In this document: one piece after another, positions 25,801 to 32,526 of the stretch
How positions within the stretch are numbered: position 1 is the first letter of the stretch
Layout of the letters: each line of letters starts with the position of its first letter
From: Athripsodes cinereus
Taxonomy: Eukaryota > Arthropoda > Insecta > Trichoptera > Leptoceridae
DNA length: 64,000 nucleotides
Assembly: GCA_947579605.1 (NCBI GenBank)
Contig: OX388307.1
Coordinates: forward strand, 34,077,237-34,141,236
Reading direction: 5' to 3'
Position numbers and translations under genes: made by a program
Notes under the pieces: model-generated
What the model was told of the DNA's origin: nothing
The model's input: only the letters and a program-made list of their open reading frames with translations
Database searches by the model: none

Positions 25801-25857
25801 CCCATTGCTTTCCTAATTTTCAATGTTGTATTCTTCTCATTCGTATATGTAGTTTAA
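7791..25857 (+). CDS. Cys-loop ligand-gated ion channel subunit, 8 exons (insect CG7589/CG6927/pHCl-2-like)
   Basis: Joined exons: 7791-7894, 13521-13710, 21812-22124, 23558-23716, 24084-24239, 24972-25137, 25222-25411, 25648-25857; 1,488 nt, 495 residues. All introns are GT/AG and all phases agree. Seen in the protein: an N-terminal hydrophobic signal (about 7-21); a ligand-binding domain with a WTPH motif (138-141) where many family members have WxPD; a Cys-loop with exactly 13 residues between C182 and C196; M1 (about 273-296); the M1-M2 linker PPRVTLG (302-308) and M2; M3 (about 335-358); a hydrophilic M3-M4 loop of about 110 residues; and M4 (about 475-494) ending at the C-terminus. The family forms pentameric plasma-membrane channels. 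The nearest group by memory is the insect-specific CG7589/CG6927/CG11340 (zinc-gated pHCl-2/Hodor) clade. Ligand and ion selectivity are not shown by sequence: the usual anion-channel PAR motif reads PPR here, so chloride selectivity is inferred. Exon 1 is the least certain exon. Confidence 0.88.
8246..8450 (-). mobile_element. TAG-tail retroelement inside intron 1
   Basis: TACCATCACACCATATCCCAC through TTACAGGACTCTCGAAAAC and AAGAGTGGGAAATC. The tail is reduced to one TA step; a deletion removes part of the middle. Confidence 0.7.
8706..9118 (-). mobile_element. RTE-type LINE 3' end inside intron 1
   Basis: Frame 8724-9083 encodes the last 119 residues of an RTE ORF (AFEMWCYRRMLKIHWSEHV, RANWIGHNIRHPGLL, GRGRPRDAYMDQL), nearly identical to the copy at 31.6 kb. 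The (TA)n tail is at the left end, as expected for a minus-strand insertion, and TGTGTAAT occurs at both borders as a likely 8-bp target-site duplication. Confidence 0.85.
9405..9470 (-). mobile_element. TAG-tail retroelement, heavily truncated
   Basis: (TAC)n, ATACCATCACGGCATATC, core to GCTGCATGTAA, then an A/G-rich run. Only the 60 bases nearest the tail survive. Confidence 0.75.
9620..9835 (+). pseudogene. Unidentified frameshifted coding fragment in intron 1
   Basis: Two overlapping frames look protein-like and join with one frameshift near 9,725: AELPSTFLSILQSDKSPYDM...INSLLPGK, then FTYPDVPNGYQWIRLKTRI and NTSIVPEISGLFF. The composition is unlike the surrounding AT-rich intron. I do not recognise the family; a decayed transposon protein or retrocopy is most likely. 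It has no splice signals fitting the channel gene. Confidence 0.35.
9836..10392. other. Intron 1, AT-rich, nothing recognised
   Basis: No repeat family or exon signal seen. Confidence 0.4.
10393..10620 (+). mobile_element. TAG-tail retroelement, near full length, diverged
   Basis: Begins GGTCTCCCACTCTTTTCCGTAAG... and runs through CGTAAAAGGCAGGTGTTC to a (TAG)n tail at 10,604-10,619. Many substitutions compared with the copy at 17.4 kb, so it is an older insertion. Confidence 0.7.
10700..11590. mobile_element. Unclassified element with inverted arrays of a CAGC/AATAATTATT motif
   Basis: Left part (about 10,700-10,915) repeats units such as GACCAGCTAAATTATTATTT and GTCCAGCAAAATAAATAAAT. The right part (about 11,195-11,575) repeats the complement (CTGCCGGTCAAATAATAATT, GCTGCTCAAATAATAATT, CTGCTGGTCAATTAATTATT). 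The inverted arrays enclose a long palindrome. The layout is that of a DNA transposon with iterated subterminal repeats; no transposase or clear target duplication seen. Confidence 0.5.
11266..11499. repeat. Near-perfect 106-bp inverted repeat (palindrome)
   Basis: Arm 11266-11371 is complemented by 11394-11499 with one visible mismatch (AAGC versus GAGC) and a 22-base centre. Transcribed as part of intron 1 it would fold into a hairpin of about 105 bp. Whether it is processed to small RNA is not shown. Confidence 0.9.
11591..12154. other. Intron 1, nothing recognised
   Basis: AT-rich with no open frame of note. Confidence 0.4.
12168..12369 (+). mobile_element. 5'-truncated LINE 3' end with 13-bp target-site duplication
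   Basis: GC-richer block ending in AGAAAAAAA and flanked by TGTGACCCTAATT at 12155-12167 and 12370-12382. The exact duplication and A-rich end define an insertion by target-primed reverse transcription. The remaining 202 bp is mostly 3' UTR; the clade is not clear. Confidence 0.75.
12383..12949. other. Intron 1, nothing recognised
   Basis: AT-rich; no family identified. Confidence 0.4.
12950..13180 (+). pseudogene. CR1/L2-like LINE ORF2 C-terminus
   Basis: Reads AGPLLWNKIPYDLRTLESVE and FKAGFKSLLF before TGA, the usual last block of CR1/L2/Jockey-like ORF2, then a short 3' UTR. A third family, different from those at 2.6 and 4.1 kb. Confidence 0.65.
13268..13400 (+). mobile_element. tRNA-derived SINE (type 1)
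   Basis: Starts GGTCGATAGCTTGATGGTAGAG with a box A (TAGCTTGATGG, 13278) and a box B (GGCTCAATTCC, 13320), then an unrelated body. Not a functional tRNA: no acceptor stem pairs around it. Lies 120 bp before exon 2. Confidence 0.65.
13521..13710 (+). CDS. Channel gene exon 2: N-terminal extracellular region
   Basis: Polypyrimidine tract and AG at 13519-13520, donor GTAAGC at 13711. Encodes residues 36-98, including LNRLVHPCRYDKLLRP, which occupies the position of the first helix of Cys-loop receptors (motif RYDKxxRP), and an N-glycosylation sequon NVS at residue 80. Two extra cysteines (43 and 65) lie outside the canonical Cys-loop. Begins with one base of a split codon and ends in phase 0. 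Confidence 0.9.
13798..13925 (-). mobile_element. TAG-tail retroelement in intron 2, 90 bp after exon 2
   Basis: TATTACTACTACTTTACTCTCACGG tail end, core with CCACAAGTTGGGGAGCC, then GATATTCAGGATAT; partly deleted. Close to the donor of exon 2 but does not overlap it. Confidence 0.65.
14002..14290. mobile_element. Inverted Penelope-like terminal repeats with hammerhead-like motif
   Basis: Arms of about 85 bp (14,002-14,089 and 14,192-14,280) are inverted copies containing GTTAACTTCCAAATGACTTT and CGCGTACTAGTATTCGGAG. The right arm reads CTGATGA, a 6-bp hairpin GGAGAC/GTCTCC with a GAGA loop, GAA, then the small palindrome TACTAGTA, followed by GCGAAGTTAGTA, which can pair with the preceding TACTAATCGC. 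That is the order of a hammerhead ribozyme, as known in Penelope-like elements, but with one extra base before stem II and a swapped 15.1-16.1 pair. Related sequence at 52.5 kb. Confidence 0.45.
14291..15039. other. Intron 2, AT-rich
   Basis: A badly decayed plus-strand TAG-tail remnant may lie at about 14,340-14,435 (TTTCCCATTTCTT... CTATCCCACTTGTGC). Otherwise empty. Confidence 0.35.
15040..15345. repeat. Two direct copies of a ~130-bp unit with G-runs
   Basis: Units at about 15,050-15,170 and 15,225-15,345 share TTTAAGAAAAC..GAGTTTTT, TCAAATTCCTATA-CATTTTG and AAATTCGG-GA-GGGGGGGG. The intervening bases carry TATCCGGTATTG / ACCCGGTACATTG. Confidence 0.65.
15346..15954. other. Intron 2, nothing firmly recognised
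   Basis: A GC-richer part (15,385-15,610) suggests an old transposon but no family or frame could be named; the rest is AT-rich. Confidence 0.35.
15955..16830 (-). repeat. Diverged interspersed repeat (family P), split by an RTE insertion
   Basis: Pieces 15,955-15,991 and 16,616-16,830 together match, in reverse, the sequence at 45,650-46,000 and 43,090-43,465 (shared TTTCACTTTCTGTTGTGTTTTTAAAG-like block and AAATTACAAAAATG-CGATTTCTCG). The repeat continues exactly across the inserted RTE. Confidence 0.7.
15992..16615 (-). mobile_element. RTE-type LINE, 5'-truncated, 10-bp target-site duplication
   Basis: AAGTAGAAAT occurs at 15982-15991 and 16616-16625 and brackets 624 bp. The minus-strand frame 16016-16528 encodes the ORF end: LMYASETWTWLKKDE, EMRSLRRMVGKTLRDR, KLRWFGHVERM, KRGRPRTTWFDHV. 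The 3' tail is a (GGATA)n microsatellite, typical of RTE relatives rather than poly(A). Intronic and antisense to the channel gene. Confidence 0.9.
16831..17414. other. Intron 2, nothing recognised
   Basis: Includes TTGTGACGTCACATG at 16,981, a perfect ATF/CREB-type palindrome, of unknown relevance. Confidence 0.4.
17423..17633 (+). mobile_element. TAG-tail retroelement with 8-bp target-site duplication
   Basis: Begins AAAAGTTTTCGAGTGTCC and ends GATATGCCGTGATGGTATAG(TAG)n. ACAATGGC lies directly before (17415-17422) and after (17634-17641). The plus strand keeps an open frame of 61 codons (17435-17620) that ends in TAG of the tail. Confidence 0.88.
17642..18409. other. Intron 2, nothing recognised
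   Basis: AT-rich; no repeat unit or frame identified. Confidence 0.4.
18410..19280 (+). repeat. 98-bp minisatellite, about 8-9 units
   Basis: Unit starts TAGGTAGGTACCTACATCG and ends in CTCACATGCCCATA-TTAGG. Unit starts at 18606, 18704, 18802 and 18900 are exactly 98 bp apart and almost identical; flanking units (to 18,410 and 19,280) are increasingly diverged. Inside intron 2 of the channel gene. Confidence 0.9.
19281..20039. other. Intron 2, AT-rich, nothing recognised
   Basis: The short frame at 19528-19749 has AT-driven composition and no domain. Confidence 0.4.
20040..20080 (+). repeat. (CATA)n microsatellite
   Basis: About nine CATA units. Confidence 0.95.
20430..20665 (-). mobile_element. 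LINE tail family A plus a second LINE tail fragment
   Basis: 20,430-20,575: (TTTA)n, TTCTTTACTGTACATTG, GAGGGCGAGTTTATCGC, TCTTCCAACTAACCC. Directly after it, 20,610-20,665 repeats CGCCGTTTACTCATAACATG of the fragment at 4.1 kb. Confidence 0.75.
20666..21224. other. Intron 2, AT-rich with (TA)n
   Basis: (TA)n at 20,840-20,860; otherwise nothing recognised. Confidence 0.45.
21225..21435 (-). pseudogene. RTE-like LINE fragment
   Basis: The minus strand reads NIVRWSRKR and aligns by eye with the better-kept + strand copy at 42.3-42.6 kb (GATGGAGTAGGAAAAGGAG, GGAAGACCACCAAAAAGA). The open frame on the opposite strand is a shadow. Confidence 0.6.
21812..22124 (+). CDS. Channel gene exon 3: ligand-binding beta-strands and Cys-loop
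   Basis: Preceded by a T-rich tract and AG (21810-21811); donor GTAAGT at 22125. Encodes 104 codons plus one base. Holds LQLRFNDPRL, the loop-A-like IWTPHVFLSNE, and the Cys-loop from C182 to C196 with the conserved FPFD core. The final T is completed by GG of exon 4 to give Trp203. This is the strongest single piece of evidence for the family. Confidence 0.95.
22125..23557 (+). other. Intron 3 of the channel gene
   Basis: AT-rich. A LINE-tail-like piece lies at about 23,077-23,185 (GGGCAACCTAGTGAGGCTG...TTGATTGAGTAAAG), and ATTCGCGAATGCG is repeated at 23,260 and 23,398, flanking an A-rich insertion with a duplicated TTGAATAAATTGAA. Confidence 0.55.
23558..23716 (+). CDS. Channel gene exon 4: loop B/loop C region
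   Basis: Acceptor TTTCCAG, donor GTAAGT at 23717; phase 1 on both sides. Encodes residues 203-256 (split codons at each end), including LLFWETDSPVTL and a sequon NES. No second disulphide pair is visible in the loop-C region, unlike glutamate-, glycine- and histamine-gated chloride channels. Confidence 0.92.
24084..24239 (+). CDS. Channel gene exon 5: end of extracellular domain, M1
   Basis: Acceptor TTTTATAG, donor GTAAGA at 24240. Encodes 51 full codons. Contains the pre-M1 IHREIGYYMLEYFIPSQM, matching the family pattern R-x-x-G-Y-Y-x-x-x-x-x-I-P, then the M1 helix and the linker HPDAAPPRVTL. The intron falls inside the TLG codon at the mouth of M2, a common intron position in this superfamily. 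Confidence 0.95.
24240..24971 (+). other. Intron 5 of the channel gene
   Basis: AT-rich, no transposon recognised. Confidence 0.6.
24972..25137 (+). CDS. Channel gene exon 6: M2 pore helix and M3
   Basis: Acceptor TTTCTAG, donor GTAAGT at 25138. Encodes M2 (GTSTMLSFITLAANQG), the M2-M3 loop with KVSYIKVSEVW, and M3 (LGCTGFIFGSLVEFAFVN), the latter matching the family pattern FxFGxLxEFAxVN. Ends in phase 2 after WRR. Confidence 0.95.
25222..25411 (+). CDS. Channel gene exon 7: intracellular M3-M4 loop
   Basis: Separated from exon 6 by the shortest intron (84 bp). Acceptor TTTTCAG, donor GTGAGT at 25412. Encodes a hydrophilic stretch rich in Lys/Arg at its start and Asn/Ser at its end, typical of the poorly conserved cytoplasmic loop. 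Ends in phase 0. Confidence 0.9.
25648..25857 (+). CDS. Channel gene exon 8: end of loop, M4 and stop
   Basis: Acceptor TTTTACAG. Encodes 69 residues: an acidic and Ser/Thr-rich segment, the pre-M4 QQISNWIDKKSRLGFP, and the M4 helix that ends the protein in VYVV before TAA. The pre-M4 pattern ID-x-x-SR-x-x-FP is the usual one for anion-type Cys-loop subunits. Confidence 0.93.
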   Translation, partial: GSTPAINIPSISTDDITEENNQEGNAQGHSWTTMTPQQISNWIDKKSRLGFPIAFLIFNVVFFSFVYVV

Positions 25858-26683
25858 AGGTATATAAAGATATTTATGTGTGGTTCAAAAATAATAAAGA
25901 ACTTGCCACCACAACGTAAAAAAGTGTCACATGAAAGGGTCTTATCTTCGTACCTTGTGGAACTCCGGAATATTTATTTTAATTTTTACTTTTGATGATA
26001 GTAATAATGAATTATTTACAGAAGTAATATTTCAATTCGAATGTTGGAGATAAAAAATACTTTGTTATTTAACATTTTGCTTTTTGTTTAAGTGTAGAAA
26101 TCGTTGTTAAAATATTTTCATTTAGCAATTGCAGGACATTTTAGAAGTGTAAATTTTATTCATTTGAGCGTATAGTTAGAACTATAATATTTAGATTCTA
26201 GATCCATTCGTTTTCTCAAGTGCCATATTTCAATACATTATTAAATAGTAGACTATAAAATGAGTGATAAAATATTTAATGCAAAGAAGATTATTTTTAT
26301 ATACACATTTCTTGACGTCATTGCAATTAGACAGCGAAAGACATGTTTGAAATAAGATATAATTTTTACAAATACGATCATTACAATCATGCAGTTAGGC
26401 CACTTATTGTTATCCCATTTGTAGGAGATGCTATAATATCAAAAATAGTATAGCTAGATAAACCTTTTTAAATATTTTGTTGTGCATAGATGAATTTAAG
26501 TTTAATTAGGATAAATAAAAAAATAATTAAGTAGGTTGATAATAAAATTTAATCATAGCCATGTTGGTCCATATAATAATTCTGTATTATTGCATTTCCT
26601 ATTTATTTGTAGATTTATATTTAAAAAAATCATATCATACTTTAATTTACTATATTCTCTGATCACTCGTAAGCCAGTTGATA
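25858..26683 (+). other. 3' flank of the channel gene, possible long 3' UTR
   Basis: AT-rich with several AATAAA-like sites. A faint plus-strand TAG-tail remnant may lie at 26,395-26,450 (TTATCCCATTTGTAGGAGATG). No other gene. Confidence 0.4.
25893..25898 (+). terminator. Candidate polyadenylation signal AATAAA
   Basis: First AATAAA after the channel stop codon, only 36 bases downstream. Further AATAAA copies follow, so the true 3' end may be distal. Confidence 0.35.
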
Positions 26684-26795
26684 GCCTACAAACATAGAAT
26701 AAATTTCAGTGGCCTACAAACATAGAATAAATTTCAGTGGCCTACAAACATAGAATAAATTTCAGTGGCCTACAAACATAGAATAAATTTCTACT
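26684..26795 (+). repeat. 28-bp direct repeat, 4 units
   Basis: GCCTACAAACATAGAATAAA starts at 26684, 26712, 26740 and 26768 with virtually no change between units. Each unit brings one AATAAA. Confidence 0.95.
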
Positions 26796-27224
26796 ATAAT
26801 TGCATAATATTAGATGTATAAATGATTTTAACATAACGTTTACTAAATATTTAGGTATCAAATAAGTTGTGTTTTTTGTATAAAGATATAAAGAAATTGT
26901 AAATAAGATGAATTTGTTATTTTAGCGTTAACTTATTAAGTACCTACATTCCAACTCATTTGATTATTATTAGTCAATATATTATAATTTTAGTTTTCAT
27001 TATTTTATCTGTTTATACTAAAAAAAAAATTTTCACCATTGTTGACACATTGTATAAGCTTTCAGCTTTAATAATAATTATGTATTATTCTTTATTTATT
27101 AACTATTATTTATGATTTACTATAGTTGATAATCTTTAATTGCATATTAAATTCATCGACGATTCAATTAACTTTTGTAGAGGATTTGTATGTTATGTAC
27201 ATGTATGATCTAAGTATTTTACAA
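26796..27224. other. AT-rich stretch, nothing recognised
   Basis: Repeated TATTATTT-like low complexity only. Confidence 0.45.
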
Positions 27225-27565
27225 TCGGCGTTAACAGTTGAAATGTTTTCTTCCGGGTCGAATGCCGTTGGTCTTGACGGTAACTGGGACCCGACGTTTC
27301 ACCTATGTCTGAGGCGGGCATCTTCTTGTAGAAGACAACTCTCATAGATTCACTTTTGAAGACTGCATCTAAATTTGTGGTGTGCTTCTTTTTATGACGT
27401 CCGCAAGGGTTCCGTCGGCCCTCTTTCACAATGCACCGTTCCTATGACAACGACATCAGAGCGCAAGGAATGTCGTGGAAAGAGGTGACTCTGAATGGAG
27501 GAGGCTGGTTTCTGCCCTGTGCTCCCGGGAGGAGCGTTGAGGGCGATGATTGATTGATTGATTTC
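27225..27565 (+). mobile_element. RTE-like LINE 3' end with (TGAT)n tail, plus an attached unknown piece
   Basis: 27,460-27,545 reads VVERGDSEWRRLVSALCSRE and stops, the usual end of RTE-like ORFs, followed by GATGATTGATTGATTGAT. The part at 27,225-27,400 (ACCCGACGTTTCACCTATG, GAGGCGGGCATCTTC) belongs to a different, unnamed repeat. Confidence 0.65.
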
Positions 27566-27932
27566 TTTTTATGGAAGACGACTCTCACAATCTCAACTCT
27601 GAATATTCCCGCCTCAAATATATGGGAAAAGTTAAGTACCTAACTTTGTAAGGTTATTTTTACACATTGTGACACTGATTCTTAGTCTGATGTGGGTTTT
27701 CCACGGTGTTTATGGCGGAGGTTTGCCAACTCGAATACGCTCACACATCTGAATACGTGTTAAGTAAAAAAAAATGAAACCCTACCTTCAAATGCTCAAA
27801 TTTAATCGTTAATTTTTTAATGTTTATATTTATATGTATAATACAATGATACATACAAGTTATCCTGAAAATATTATTTATTATTGGTTTTGAGAGGAAA
27901 ATCAGTATATTTATTACAATATTATGTAGTTA
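27566..27932. other. AT-rich stretch, nothing recognised
   Basis: No family or frame identified. Confidence 0.4.
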
Positions 27933-27992
27933 GTCCGCTGGCTACCTCACTTGTGGGATATGACGTGATGGTATAGCAGTAGTAGCAGTATT
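27933..27992 (+). mobile_element. TAG-tail retroelement, only tail end
   Basis: GTCCGCTGGCTACCTCACTTGTGGGATATGACG then (TAG/CAG)n: a strongly 5'-truncated copy. Confidence 0.75.
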
Positions 27993-28038
27993 AAATATTT
28001 TATTGTCATTTTGTATGTAAGCATTCATTAATTATAAT

Positions 28039-28849
28039 TAGGGAATGCAATCTCGACTCGAGATTGACGAATCAAGATCTCGTCTCAAAATTTGAATTCG
28101 AGATTGAGTCATTCGAGATCTCGTCAAATAATTCGACGAGATTTCGCGAGATCTCGATTTGATCGAGATTAGACTACTTTTTGAAAATAATACCTTATTA
28201 TTTGTTCAAAAATTATTGTTAAATTAAATAAAAACTACCTACCTATGTGACTGTTACAATTTTAGAAAAATCAACTTTTATTAAAGAAAAGGTAAGTCTT
28301 TAGTCTCCATTTTTTAGTGCACTAAATCCTAGCATGCTGAGTTTGTAAAGGCAGATATGCGTTTACACTATACAAACTCAGTAAGCTACAACATTTAGTG
28401 CACTGAAATTTGGGGAATGTAATGGGCACATTGGAAGAGATATTGTTATTGAATGTTATTGTTTTGTAAATAACTTCTCAGGAAGTATAATAGTGTGTTC
28501 AAGGTGTCATCAACTAAGCAGCACCTAATATCTGTAGCAATATATCTGGCGGCCAAGAAATTTCGGCTCACATTCAAATGTTTGGGGTCAATTTTATGAA
28601 TGTACTTTAAGTGCATATTTAAGCCTGTTGTTTAACTATCTAATGTTTTAATAGTAATAGCTCAGATCAGTCAGTTGCACATCGATGAAGACCTACATTT
28701 TTTATGAGCGCTCAATCTCGATCTCGATTGTGATCTCGATCAATTCGGTCGAGATCTCGAACTATATTTAAAAAACGATATTACCTAGCTCCGAGATTCA
28801 ATCTCGAAAAATTACTCGAGATCTCGCGAGATCGAGATTGCATTCCCTA
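28039..28849. mobile_element. Non-autonomous hAT element, 811 bp
   Basis: Terminal inverted repeats TAGGGAATGCAATCTCGA / complement, flanked by the 8-bp duplication ATTATAAT (28031-28038 and 28850-28857), as in hAT insertions. Both ends are packed with GAGATCTCGA-like palindromic motifs; the 500-bp middle is AT-rich with no transposase. Confidence 0.9.
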
Positions 28850-28857
28850 ATTATAAT

Positions 28858-30426
28858 ATGTTTTTAAATGTATTGTAAAATAATAATTTAATTTATTAGT
28901 CACTTACTGTGAGATTAGTTAAATTATAAGAAATATTTTTGTGTAAGTAGATAGTACAACAAACTGTTTCATTGTATTAAGTGTGTAATAAATAAGTAAA
29001 TATTTTATATATTTTTATTTCTTCCTATCCAAAAAAATTATAAGAATCAGAAGGGTTATTATTGAAACCTACTTATTCGATACTAATGCTCATTGGACTT
29101 AGGGCCAACATTATAAAAGTCCGTTAGCTCAAGTCACTTTAATATGGTCCAAAATTTGATATAACTACTCGTTTTTCATCATTAAAAACATCCGTTGATA
29201 TTATTTCAGTAAAATGCTACCATCGGCTTTAACTGGCCGACCGACCAGGGATTAGTTTTGACGACTAGCATTGCTGTCTCACTATTTGCCTGAAGAGAGA
29301 AAGAAATAACAATAGATGAATCTACGCACGTGTTTTGTTAGGATATATATTATTCTCATAGCACCGCTGTCATTTACTCATTTGTTTTGTGTAAATTATG
29401 AGATTGTTGGGTGAAGTTTTTATGAATGGGGAGCAGGTAGATAAAAGGGATAGGCAGGATCTTATGTGACCACCGGTTGAAAACAATGGGTACAGTAGGC
29501 AAAAATATTTCTTTTTAACGAATTGTCAAAATAGTTTTATAATGAAGTATCTAGTAGAATGTACGAACAGATCGCCATCCGTTCGAAAAGTGTCGACATA
29601 CTTACGAATATTGGGTTCCTCGTTTATAATTTCGGCCCTTAAAATCGCAAAAAAGACCATGACTGAATTATTATTATTATTATTCATATCTCATCTATTT
29701 AACAAAACAATCTTAGATTCTACATTTTGAACACAATATAAGATTAACAATAAAATTTAAATATAACATTAAATAACAAAAACAATAATATATTAAAATA
29801 AATTTTTATTCAAAATGTAGAACCCCAACATCATTCGAGTTGATTCTTCCATGATGTCCTATAAAAATAGTGCAATCATGGAAGATCACTTACAGAGCTA
29901 CAGGAACAAAAAACTTCTTACTATCCTGGTGGACGATAGATGTACGGCCTTCTGCATGCTGTATTTGAGCCTGTCATCTACTACCATTAATTATTATTAT
30001 TATTTTTCTTGACACTTTCTTTTTCTTATTCGAACTTATTCCGATACTAGTTTAACGGCTGGTTAACAACAATTTGAATTTTTGTCGTATTGTCTATAGT
30101 TTCAGCAAATTTCATATTTTTGCGAATAATATTTATTTTTCACGAAATATTTTTGAACAAATATGTAAAATATTTAAATTGACAATAAATGACGAATATT
30201 TCAAGAATACCAATTTAGTATTAAATTAAGACGCATTAACCGATTTTAAGTCACGAAAAGCTTTCAAAAGTATTCGCAACGAAATAGCGCCACTACTAAA
30301 TTTCAAGAATACCAATTTAAGAAAAGTATCACAAAAATTATTATGTAATACTTAAAAAAGCGCCAAGAATAACCCTGCAGAGTATGCATCTCCAAGCATT
30401 TCGGGTAATCAAGAGAGATAATCTGG
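28858..30426. other. Intergenic stretch, little recognised
   Basis: A short inverted repeat (GATTCTACATTTTGAA at 29,712 against TTCAAAATGTAGAA at 29,810) suggests a tiny MITE. A LINE-like GC-richer piece follows at 29,820-29,970. ATTTCAAGAATACCAATTTA occurs twice (about 30,197 and 30,299). Confidence 0.4.
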
Positions 30427-30960
30427 TGTTCTCACTTTGGCGAATATCGCCAGGCACCAAAATATCGCCAGCCATTTGAGCCGTGTGAACAAAATGACAG
30501 CTAGTCTGAAACGATAAAAACCAGTAGAAACGATATCGTCTCGAGTTGACCACCTTCCAACATTTTCGGCCGATTGAACGATTCGCGCAAGCGCAGATGT
30601 GCGCGGCGTTCATATATATGGTAAAAACTTTATAACCTATAGGTAAATTTTATAAATGTTTCCCGCTTCGTGACAGCTGTTATCTTTGTTGTTGGTTTGT
30701 GGCGTTTGTTTCCTTAATTAAAAGGCGCCTGTTAACCTCTACTATAACATTTTCGACTAAAAATAAACACTTCGCGATCTCAATCTCGACGCCATTTTGA
30801 AAACAGTGTCAAAATCAAAGCGCATCTGACAGATCGTTTCTATATCGGTGGACTGTGTGAACAGGTGTGACGATCAATGGGCGTACGGCGAATTTTGTTT
30901 TTTCGCCTGGCGTTATATTTTGAAATTCGCCTGGCGATATTCGCCAAATGTGAACACCCC
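30427..30960. mobile_element. DNA transposon-like element with GGCGAATATCGCCAGGC ends
   Basis: Inverted ends GGTGTTCTCACTTTGGCGAA and TTCGCCAAATGTGAACACC, each extending into GGCGAATATCGCCAGGC. About 534 bp, GC-richer than its flanks. No clear target-site duplication, so the superfamily is uncertain (hAT would be the first guess). Confidence 0.65.
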
Positions 30961-31239
30961 ATAACAGTATGATCATTGAATCGCACTACTGCCAAATTAA
31001 TGCAGGTTTTACCGTAACTGAGGGGTTCACATGCAAAAGCACATAGATCCTAGAATATTGAAACTGAGGAAACACCACTTTTTTCTACTTGATTTTTTTT
31101 TTAATACTAAATAGGTTTTTAAAATTTATCGATTTACTCGAAAACAGGGGTGGATTTTCCATTCATTGATTAAACTTAAGTGTAGCTTTTGAAAACAAGA
31201 ACATTTCTGTGTTCAAAATTATGCTTCACTTCTCACAGG
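30961..31239. other. Nothing recognised
   Basis: AT-rich spacer. Confidence 0.4.
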
Positions 31240-31410
31240 AACGTCATCACAGCATATTCCATATGAACCCTACACTAACAGCATGTAAACAACATGTTAA
31301 ACATCCTCTTCATGCCAACAAAAGCTTAAGACACTCAGGATAGATGGCATACCTTATCGCTGAATTAAAGATGTTGAATGTATTACAAGGGATGTTTTAC
31401 AATTATCTGA
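31240..31410 (-). mobile_element. TAG-tail retroelement, diverged
   Basis: GTCATCACAGCATATTCC, GACACTCAGGATAGATGGC, CCTTATCGCTGAATT and AAGATGTTGAATG match the family in order; the tail is lost. Confidence 0.65.
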
Positions 31411-31419
31411 ATTTTACTG

Positions 31420-31462
31420 GCTATATATATATATATATATACCTATATATATATATATATAA
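31420..31462. repeat. (TA)n microsatellite
   Basis: Two (TA)n runs split by CC. Confidence 0.9.
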
Positions 31463-31620
31463 TCGTATGGCATGTCAGGCGCTATAAATCATAAAAATCA
31501 CTAAAAACAAAAATCATAAGATAATTGTAAAAAAAAATGTCAGAAAGATAAAATTGTAAAATAAAATACAATCGCAAAATATTTAAAATTTATAAAATGA
31601 CTCTTATATCCCTCAGCCAA

Positions 31621-32526
31621 TGCTCAATGTCGCCAGCACTCTTTAACTGCTATATACAGCGAGCTATTGATGAACTCAGAGAAGAAATGAAGAACTGGAC
31701 AGGAGTAAAAATAAATGGGAAAAAAGTCAACATGATTAGATATGCTGACGACATAGCACTGCTCGCAGCCTCCGAGATGGAGCTGAACGAAGCCTTAGGG
31801 AAAATGGAAAGTATACTGTTGTCAAAGTACAACATGAAAATAAATAAAGATAAAACAAAATGTATGGTCGTTGGAAGGGAGGAAGCGATTGCGAACATTG
31901 CCATAAATGGAGTGAGCATCAAACAAGTAAGAGAATTCGTGTACTTGGGCAGCAGAATAAACCAGGACGGACGCTCCAAATCAGAAATTGTGAGCAGAAT
32001 AAACCAGGCACGAATTGCCTTTAACAAAAAATCCAAAATATTAGAATCCCCTAATATTGATCTAAGCGTGAGGAAGAATCTCACTAAAGCCTTTGTGTGG
32101 AGCATTTTGTTATATGGGTGCGAGACGTGGACCATCAGCAAGAGGGAAAGCGGACAGTTAGCGGCATTTGAAATGTGGTGCTATAGACGCATGCTGATGA
32201 TTCATTGGTCGGAACACGTCGAAAACGAAGAAGTGTTAACCAGGGTTGGCGAAAAAAGGCAACTCCTCAAAAGAATCTGCCAACAACGAGCTAATTGGAT
32301 TGGCCACAACATCAGGCACCCAGGACTGCTCATCGCAATCGCAGAGGGCAGGACCGAAGGCACAAATGGCAGAGGTCGACCGAGAGACGCCTATATGGAC
32401 CAACTGAAGAGGGACATGAGCTGTGGCTCATATATGGAGTTGAAGAGACTAGCTGAGAATAGGGAGGAGTGGAGAAATAAGTCAAAACTCGTTGCAGACC
32501 AATCCAATGGATTGTAACTCATTATA
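31621..32526 (+). mobile_element. RTE-type LINE, 5'-truncated, 16-bp target-site duplication
   Basis: TATATCCCTCAGCCAA lies at 31605-31620 and again at 32527-32542. Between them an intact frame runs to 32517: CSMSPALFNCYIQRAIDEL (RT motif 4), IRYADDIALLA (catalytic YADD), KINKDKTKCMV, FVYLGSRINQDG, SILLYGCETWT, then FEMWCYRRML and GRGRPRDAYMDQL. The RT lacks its N-terminal fingers and there is no endonuclease. The first Met of the open frame (31597) lies in target DNA, not in the element. The tail is (TA)n. A near-identical 3' copy is at 8.7-9.1 kb. Confidence 0.93.

Noticed and set aside
27193..27429. 78-codon minus-strand ORF
   Set aside because: Lies over an interspersed repeat piece joined to an RTE tail; no domain or splice context.
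31650..32141. 163-codon minus-strand ORF
   Set aside because: Antisense shadow of the RTE reverse transcriptase.
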